From Mycobacterium gastri (GTDB lineage Bacteria; Actinomycetota; Actinomycetes; Mycobacteriales; Mycobacteriaceae): a DNA stretch of 64,000 bases. The stretch is from positions 33,229-97,228 of the forward strand of contig NZ_LQOX01000077.1 in assembly GCF_002102175.1 (NCBI RefSeq), written 5' to 3'. Of this stretch, positions 58,999 through 64,000 are shown piece by piece (position 1 is the stretch's first letter; each line of letters starts with the position of its first letter). The notes beneath the pieces were generated by a model, which made no database searches, was not told where the DNA came from, and saw only the letters and a list, made by a program, of their open reading frames with translations. The position numbers and the translations under genes were made by a program.

Positions 58999-61452
58999 AT
59001 GACCACGCTGGCGGTGGATCCGGCAGCCCTTGATGGCGCCGGTGCGGCGGTCGTGGCTGCGGGTGAGAATCTCGGGTCGGTGACCTCGACGCTGACCGGC
59101 GCACTGGCGGGATCTGCTGGGATGGCCGGTGATGATCCGGCCGGCGCGCAGTTCGGACGTGCGTATGACGAGACGGCGGCCACGGTGTTGCAGGCGATGG
59201 CCGTTACGCGTAATGGGTTGTGCAACCTCGGCGATGGCGTGCGCATGACCGCGCACAACTACTCGGTGGCCGAGGCCATGTCCGATGTCGCCGGCCGCGC
59301 CGCGCCGCTACCGGTGCCGCAGCCGACGAGTTGCGCGGCCGCGAATTCGGCGCCGTCGGCCATTGGTAACGGCGATAGCGCCCCGGCGGGCTGGGGCTGG
59401 GTAGCTCCCTACATCGGGATGATCTGGCCCAATGGGGATTCGGGGAAGCTGCGTGCGGCGGCGGCGGCTTGGCGTAACGCCGGCACTCAGTTCGCGGTGG
59501 CCGAAATCCACGCTACCGCCGGACCGATGAATGCCATTCGCGCTCAGCAACTCCCGGAAGCAGGGCTCATCGAGGGCGCGTTTTCCGATGCCTACTCCGG
59601 CGCGACCGCCATAGTGGGGCAGTGTCAGACCATCGCAACCGGCCTCGACAAATATGCGGCCAAAATCGACGCGGTGCATGCGGCGATCCTGGATCTGCTG
59701 GCACGTATCTGCGATCCGCTGACGGGAATCAAAGAAGTCTGGGAGTTTCGTCACCGACGAGGACGAAGACGAGATCGCCCGCATCGCCCATGACATCGCC
59801 ACCGTGGTCGATAATTTCACCGGCGAAGTTGATGCGCTCGGCAACCAGATCGGTGAGGCCGTTGCGCAGGCCCATACGACGATCACCAACATGGGCCGGC
59901 TCGCCGCCAAGGAATGGGAGCAGTTCCTGCAAGCCAATCCGGTGGGACAGGTCATTGATTTTGCGGGGCAGCGGCTGGAAGGACTCGGGAAGGCAGCATG
60001 GGGCCTGGGGGAAACGGCCTGGCACTACAACCAGATCCGCGCCCTGCTCGACCCGGTTGGCTATGGCCGCGATGTGGGGGGCATGGCGTTGGGGATGGCG
60101 CCGCTGGTCGGCCTCGGCGACGACCACGCGCCCGGAGTCTTGGAGTCGTGGAAGGAGGTCTTGAAAGACAACGTTCACTGGGACGATTGGGCAAGAAGCC
60201 CTGGCGAGGCCTACGGAAAAATGGAAGCCGACGTCGCGACGAACTTCTTTCCCGAAGGGCCGGCCGCCAAGTTGGACAGGGCCCGCGAGATCGCCGATAG
60301 GCTAAAAGCATTCAGGGAGAGGTTGTTCGGGACCCGTGACCCCGGTGACTCGAAGCCTCCCAGGGCGCCCGCAAGCACTGGCTCAAAAACAGAACCGCCT
60401 GATCAGCCTCACCCGCCGACGGACCAAGAGCCGCAATCGGGAAGCCCGACGCCCGGGCCGCAGTCCAAACCCGGAGCCGGAGATAATCCGCTACCCAAGA
60501 GCCCCACTGAATCCAAGACACCAGTCGAGAACAAACCAGCCACCGGTGAGGCAGTCAAACCCACCGGGGCACAACCGGATTCGGTGGGTACGCCCGGGGG
60601 ATCCGTTTCCGCGGCGTCAGGCGAGAAACCACCGCTAATCCATTCGGAACACGGTGGCTCCGTTCCTGCTCAGGCACCAGCGGCTTCGTCGGGCGAATCT
60701 CGCTCAGCTGCGCAATTAGCCGCTGGGAGCAAGCCGCTGGCCGCTTCGACACCTACCAGCGAATCTCCAGGTCATTCCACACTCGCAGGCCATCAGCTAT
60801 CCCACGGTGGGACGCAAAGCGGCGGAGTTGGAGACGCTCACCCAAACGAACCGTCACCACCGCAAGGGGGCGGGCACCGGGATGAAGGCGGCGGCGCACC
60901 GCATGAACCCAGCCCTCCTGTGACGATAGCCAGCGCGGCGACCACGGTCAGCATCGTGGTAAAGACGATAAGCCGCCCACCGCAAGGGAAGTTTTTCCTG
61001 AGGCGAAAGCTTACGGAGACCTGACCGAGCCGGAATATCAAAATCTATTCGAAGACGAGAATGGCCACCTCATATATCCCGATGCGGATGATCCAGCCAA
61101 GCCTTATGCGATTCCCGGAACCGTCCATAATATGACTGAAGCGGAGATCTTGGCGCATTTGAATGGTACATTGCTAGATCGCATTGGTTATCCAGGTGGA
61201 GGCTGGCTGGCGCCAGAAGGAACTCCGTATGAGACGCGCGCGATTCCCCATGACAGCTTAGACAAGCCCTATTTCGTGTATGAGGTGCAGGCCGAAAAGG
61301 GTCTTCCACCTGGGTGGACAATTGAATATTCACGAGCAGCGCCTTGGTTTGGACAGCCAGGTGGTGGGCCCCAATATCGCATAATGGCGCCAGCAGGTGA
61401 GCGCCCCAGAGTCCAAGCCCTCATCGATAGAGGCTTCTTAAAGGTACCATAG
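58999..61452 (+). pseudogene. cpnT: CpnT homologue with TNT toxin domain, broken by two frameshifts
   Basis: The gene spans 2454 bp, about 817 residues if repaired (M. tuberculosis CpnT has 846). Frame 1 (58999-59750) encodes the secreted N-terminal domain with GWGWVAPYIGMIWPNGDS and ICDPLTGIKEVWEF. An extra G at 59750 then shifts the coding into frame 2 up to about 60919; removing it restores EFLTDEDEDEI as in CpnT. A missing base near 60920 returns to frame 1 (60922-61452). That part encodes the TNT domain: LLDRIGYPGGG, TRAIPHDSL, APWFGQPGGG. TNT is an NAD+ glycohydrolase that kills host cells. The two indels compensate each other. Confidence 0.85.
60800..60815. repeat. 16-bp repeat, copy 1 (toxin linker)
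   Basis: TCCCACGGTGGGACGC occurs here in the cpnT proline-rich linker and again at 62203-62218. The first 13 bases form a hairpin (TCCCAC-G-GTGGGA). Flanking bases are also partly alike (CCACACTC and GAGCTA-like stretches upstream of both copies). Confidence 0.7.
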
Positions 61453-61469
61453 AGCACGCAGGAGTTACG

Positions 61470-62102
61470 ATGACCGATTGCTATGTAGATCTGAGCGAAT
61501 TTCCGCCGTTCTTACATCGGATTGTCAAGTCATGGTATTTGTGGCAAGAAATCTATCTCCGCGAGTTGGGCCGCTGTCCGGGCGGCGATCAGCGCGAACC
61601 GAGGGGTCGAGAAACACCTGGGCAGGTTTTTTGGGGTCGACAGCCGCCGGCGATGATCAAAGACTGCGAGCTAGGCCTGGTTGACGATGCTGACGTTTCT
61701 TACTACTTGGCGTGCGAAAGTGATGAGTACTATATTGATAGCGAGGAACGGGGTTCGCGGCGAAGGTACTGGATGTTTAGGCGATATGAGGATGCGGAAA
61801 AGTATCTGCTTTTCATTATTAGCCAAATGGCCCGGCCTGGAAAGTACACCGATTCGGTCGGTTATCGCTGGGCGCAAGTGGGCTTGAACGACAGGGTTTC
61901 TTTGAGCAGGCCGGATCCAGTAAATTATCCGGGACGAGTGAGCCTTAGGGTCGATGAAGAGGCCACTGATCGCGGCTGGATGGCTGAAAGCGACGCGGCA
62001 GCAGCGTCGCATATCTTGGTTCTTACGTTCGAGGAACTCGATACATTGCTTCGTGAGGGCATTCCAGCCGATTGGTTCACTATTAATATCGTTACGGATT
62101 AA
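61470..62102 (+). CDS. Putative immunity protein for the TNT toxin (IFT position)
   Basis: This 210-residue acidic cytosolic protein (MTDCYVDLSEFPPFLHRIVKSWYLWQEIY, then ADVSYYLACESDEYYIDSEER and RRYEDAEKYLLFIISQMA) lies 17 bp after the toxin stop. Its ATG at 61470 has AGGAG seven bases upstream. In M. tuberculosis the equivalent position holds IFT (Rv3902c), which binds and inhibits TNT. The overall layout (aromatic-rich, SUKH/Imm-like) fits an immunity role, possibly Imm61-like, but I rely mainly on position. It is AT-richer than the core genes. Confidence 0.65.
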   Translation: MTDCYVDLSEFPPFLHRIVKSWYLWQEIYLRELGRCPGGDQREPRGRETPGQVFWGRQPPAMIKDCELGLVDDADVSYYLACESDEYYIDSEERGSRRRYWMFRRYEDAEKYLLFIISQMARPGKYTDSVGYRWAQVGLNDRVSLSRPDPVNYPGRVSLRVDEEATDRGWMAESDAAAASHILVLTFEELDTLLREGIPADWFTINIVTD

Positions 62103-62202
62103 CGCAAGCGGCCCGATGGTCACAGCATGGCATTGTGCAAAATTAAATAGGATGGTTGCTATGCCATGCCACACTCTCTGGCGGTGAGCTACCGAACCAC
62201 AG

Positions 62203-62218
62203 TCCCACGGTGGGACGC
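62203..62218. repeat. 16-bp repeat, copy 2 (downstream cassette)
   Basis: This is a second TCCCACGGTGGGACGC, matching 60800-60815 in the toxin linker. The preceding 40 bp (from about 62165, CATGCCACACTC) also resemble the linker sequence CATTCCACACTC at about 60775. It marks the left edge of a possible orphan toxin cassette. Confidence 0.6.
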
Positions 62219-62338
62219 CAAATGCTTTACGCAGGGTCGCTTACCTACGCAATAGCTCTATTGGGCCCACCATAGGCGTGACAGACGGTGGGTGGGCGGA
62301 GAGTAAGTGGCAAACAGTCATCCCATCATGGTTTGTCA

Positions 62339-62759
62339 GTGCACCGTGAGGCGCGTGAGTTCCAATTGGAGGTGAAAGACCTCCAATCTGGTCGTCATAC
62401 CAGTCGGGATAAAGCTGAGGGCAGTCCAATCTCTTAGGGAACGAGAGAGATTCGGTGGCAAGCGGCCCCAGTAAATCCAGAGCGTGTCAATACCACAAGC
62501 TGCCGTGGCGTGCGAACAAAGCGAGAAGGTATGCGCAAGAAATACGCCTCTGACCACTTGTGACACTATAAAGGCCCCCGGATCATCCCAGTGAGCCGAA
62601 TAGGTGGTCCGAACCCAGTGGCAAACAGTGGCGAACCAGTGGTCCCATCCCAGTTACTAAGGACACGTGCTGGGGCCATTTAGGGTAACCGGGAGGCGGC
62701 CCGTCATACATCGAATTCGCGCAGTAACATAGAGCCAGCTGCTTCGACATAGGGGACGC
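62339..62759 (+). mobile_element. Candidate group II intron 5' segment (domain I-like)
   Basis: This non-coding stretch looks like the 5' part of a bacterial group II intron. It opens GTGCACCGTGAGGC (compare the GTGYG intron start). A strong hairpin TTGGAGGT-GAAAG-ACCTCCAA lies at 62366-62386, and an AATCTCT/AGAGATT stem at 62428-62452. Near its end (about 62667-62705) it has CTGGGGCC...TTAGGGTAACCGGGAGGCGGCC, which resembles domain I of known introns. No domain V or reverse transcriptase follows in this window, so it is truncated. The call rests on motif memory, not alignment. Confidence 0.5.
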
Positions 62760-62930
62760 ATGGAATGCGGCGACTCCCACGAACGATTGGCCGCGAATCA
62801 GCATGTACTTGACATGACAATCGCGAACGGCGACACGGTCACTATATTGGTGCCATTCGATATGCTTGGGCCAGACAGATTTACAGCGGCTGAAATAGGA
62901 CACTTTGAGTTGCACGGATATCGTCAGTAG
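62760..62930 (+). CDS. Unrecognised small protein
   Basis: This 56-residue frame (MECGDSHERLAANQHVLDMTI, then ANGDTVTILVPFDMLGPDRFTAAE) has AGGGGA six bases before the ATG at 62760 and mixed hydrophobic/charged composition like a real protein. I do not recognise a family. It ends four bases before the next ATG at 62935. The codon use is AT-richer than in the core genes, as for its neighbours. It may be part of an orphan toxin or immunity module, or the remnant end of a longer gene. Confidence 0.4.
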   Translation: MECGDSHERLAANQHVLDMTIANGDTVTILVPFDMLGPDRFTAAEIGHFELHGYRQ

Positions 62931-62934
62931 TACG

Positions 62935-63408
62935 ATGCTAGGTGGATTCCGCCTATCGGAGGCACAAGCAAATGAAAACGCTCTTGGAGCGGTTTTTAAA
63001 TGCTTCGACGTGCTGTATCTCGACCCGCAGTACCAGATTACTGATTCGAGCGCGAGCGGTGTGGCGATGAACAATGCCTACCTGATGCTAACAGGACCTG
63101 TCATGAGTTGGCAATTGACTGACTCACGATCGAGGTCAGATGTTGCTCAATACCGAGCCACCCAAGCGGTGATATCGGACCATTGGTATACCGTATCACT
63201 CCTCAAACAGTATTTGAATGGCAATGATAAAAGTGAGCATCGGTCGGCTGCCGATGAGTTCAAGTGGCTGGGCGTCAATCGCGACCGCGTAGAGCAACTG
63301 TTCTCCGAAGCACACACCATCGACACCATTTGCGAGACCCTGCGGACACTCGCTCCAACGCAAATAGATACTGGACACAGTGAAGGGGAGGAGAAGGGGC
63401 TTAGCTAA
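62935..63408 (+). CDS. Unrecognised hypothetical protein
   Basis: This 157-residue frame starts at ATG 62935 (MLGGFRLSEAQANENALGAVF); a TTG at 62905 would add 10 residues and overlap the gene before. It has no signal peptide or membrane helix. Segments such as FKCFDVLYLDPQYQITDSS and RATQAVISDHWYTVSLLKQYL look like an alpha/beta cytosolic fold. I know no family for it. It is probably coupled to the preceding small gene. An immunity or antitoxin role is only a guess from position. Confidence 0.5.
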   Translation: MLGGFRLSEAQANENALGAVFKCFDVLYLDPQYQITDSSASGVAMNNAYLMLTGPVMSWQLTDSRSRSDVAQYRATQAVISDHWYTVSLLKQYLNGNDKSEHRSAADEFKWLGVNRDRVEQLFSEAHTIDTICETLRTLAPTQIDTGHSEGEEKGLS

Positions 63409-63733
63409 TGGCGTGCTGAACAAGCATCTGTTTGCACGTTGCAACAATTTGACGCCGCAACTGGTGGGCATCGGCGTTGGTGTAGGTATCACTCGACCGT
63501 AACGCGCGGGTGGATGAGCGTTCGAGAGTAACCTCCGCATCGGCGATATCCGGATCATCGCGTCGCGCCTGGAAGGCTCGCCGGAGTAACGGCGCCAGGC
63601 TGGGTTGCGGTATGCATTGACTTGCTGCCACCGTGATGCCTGTTCCACCATCGAAACGGTAGGTTCGGTCGATGGGTTTGCAGGCGTACTTGGCGGCGGC
63701 TGCCTCAAACTTCGGACTATTAGGAGGGCACAT
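63401..63733 (-). CDS. Unrecognised hypothetical protein (divergent)
   Basis: The reverse strand from ATG 63733 encodes about 110 residues (MCPPNSPKFEAAAAKYACKPIDRTYRFD, then GGTGITVAASQCIPQPSLAPLLRRAFQ). The codon use looks coding, but there is no clear ribosome site and no family. A TTG at 63775 is an alternative start. Its ATG interlocks with that of the plus-strand gene at 63732 (CATG), so both cannot have normal leaders of their own. Its 3' end overlaps the previous gene by eight bases. Confidence 0.4.
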   Translation of the reverse strand: MCPPNSPKFEAAAAKYACKPIDRTYRFDGGTGITVAASQCIPQPSLAPLLRRAFQARRDDPDIADAEVTLERSSTRALRSSDTYTNADAHQLRRQIVATCKQMLVQHAIS

Positions 63734-64000
63734 GGCGGGCAACTTGTCGGAAGACGTTGGTGATAGGTCAGACAACTTCCGACCTGCATCCCCGTCGACG
63801 CAGACCTACGCCGCTCAATCCGGGAGGCGGCCTATGTGGCCGGCCATCGCTTTGGGCACGATAGCGACTGTGGTCGCCCTCGTTGCGCTAATCGTGGCGC
63901 TCGTTGGCTCCGTGCGCAAGGTTCCGGCAAGCATCACGAAAAGTGCCCGCGAAACGCCCTCGGTGCATCACTTAAGAATGCCCGCGAAATGGTTGATCCT
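63732..64000 (+). CDS. Single-pass membrane protein, 3' end beyond window
   Basis: From ATG 63732 (AGGAGG at 63722-63727, a strong ribosome site) the frame runs open to the window end, 89 codons. An N-terminal polar region (MAGNLSEDVGDRSDNFRPAS) precedes one long helix WPAIALGTIATVVALVALIVALVGS (about 36-60). A basic segment SVRKVPASITKSARETP follows. This layout is common in mycobacterial small membrane proteins next to Esx loci. In M. tuberculosis a membrane protein (Rv3901c) also follows the CpnT-IFT pair. The identity is not certain. Confidence 0.65.
   Translation, partial: MAGNLSEDVGDRSDNFRPASPSTQTYAAQSGRRPMWPAIALGTIATVVALVALIVALVGSVRKVPASITKSARETPSVHHLRMPAKWLI

Noticed and set aside
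58275..59258. Minus-strand frame of 327 codons antisense to esxF-esxE-cpnT
   Set aside because: The plus strand carries three recognisable genes here. The antisense protein is Arg/Pro/Thr-rich shadow sequence.

Overview
The window is a piece of a high-GC actinobacterial chromosome centred on the replication origin. Gene order and proteins match the Mycobacterium tuberculosis stretch from Rv0023 back through dnaA (Rv0001) and on through rpmH to about Rv3902c, read in the reverse orientation. A PPE protein, EsxE/EsxF, a CpnT-type toxin, WhiB5, CwlM and MurJ fused to a pseudokinase mark it as Mycobacterium. It is not M. tuberculosis: gyrA carries a 420-residue intein, and several loci hold genes or debris absent from the tuberculosis arrangement. 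A GyrA intein of this size is known from slow growers such as M. kansasii, M. gordonae and M. leprae. A M. kansasii-like slow grower is my guess, not a demonstrated identity.

Positions 1-6300 hold an XRE regulator (cut by the window edge), whiB5, a truncated acyl-CoA dehydrogenase remnant, a pirin/acetyltransferase pair, a PPE-PPW protein, an ammonium transporter and a small YdeI-like protein. After a tRNA-Leu gene, 6764-16665 is the growth and division signalling operon fhaA-fhaB-pstP-rodA-pbpA-pknA-pknB, whose last five genes overlap by ATGA. Positions 16643-21600 hold trpG, a DUF881 protein, crgA, a PH-like membrane protein, ppiA, cwsA, an amidohydrolase and the alaT/ileT tRNAs. A 1.8-kb insertion (about 22.5-24.3 kb) lies between the DUF3566 gene and gyrA. 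It holds a DUF1918 gene, a cysteine-rich protein and what looks like a group II intron domain V.

The origin region follows: gyrA (intein) and gyrB, dciA, recF, dnaN, the oriC spacer, dnaA, a DnaA-box cluster, then rpmH-rnpA-yidD-yidC-jag-rsmG-parA-parB on the other strand. Two perfect parS sites lie at 38771 and 39794. Next come a GNAT protein, cwlM, an insertion-sequence remnant, trxC-trxB2, rsmA-sigM, the murJ/pseudokinase cluster, mutT4 and pcnA. PknB, PstP, FhaA, CwlM and the MurJ pseudokinase, all members of one peptidoglycan-control circuit in M. tuberculosis, sit on both sides of the origin.

The right end (56.6-64 kb) is the accessory part: a D-rich repeat protein, DUF2563, an orphan Imm35-like immunity gene, then esxF-esxE-cpnT-immunity. 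The CpnT homologue keeps its secretion domain and a C-terminal TNT (NAD+ glycohydrolase) domain, but two compensating single-base frameshifts break it. Downstream lie a copied fragment of the toxin linker, a group II intron 5'-like segment and several AT-richer unrecognised genes. This resembles an orphan-cassette region of a polymorphic toxin locus.
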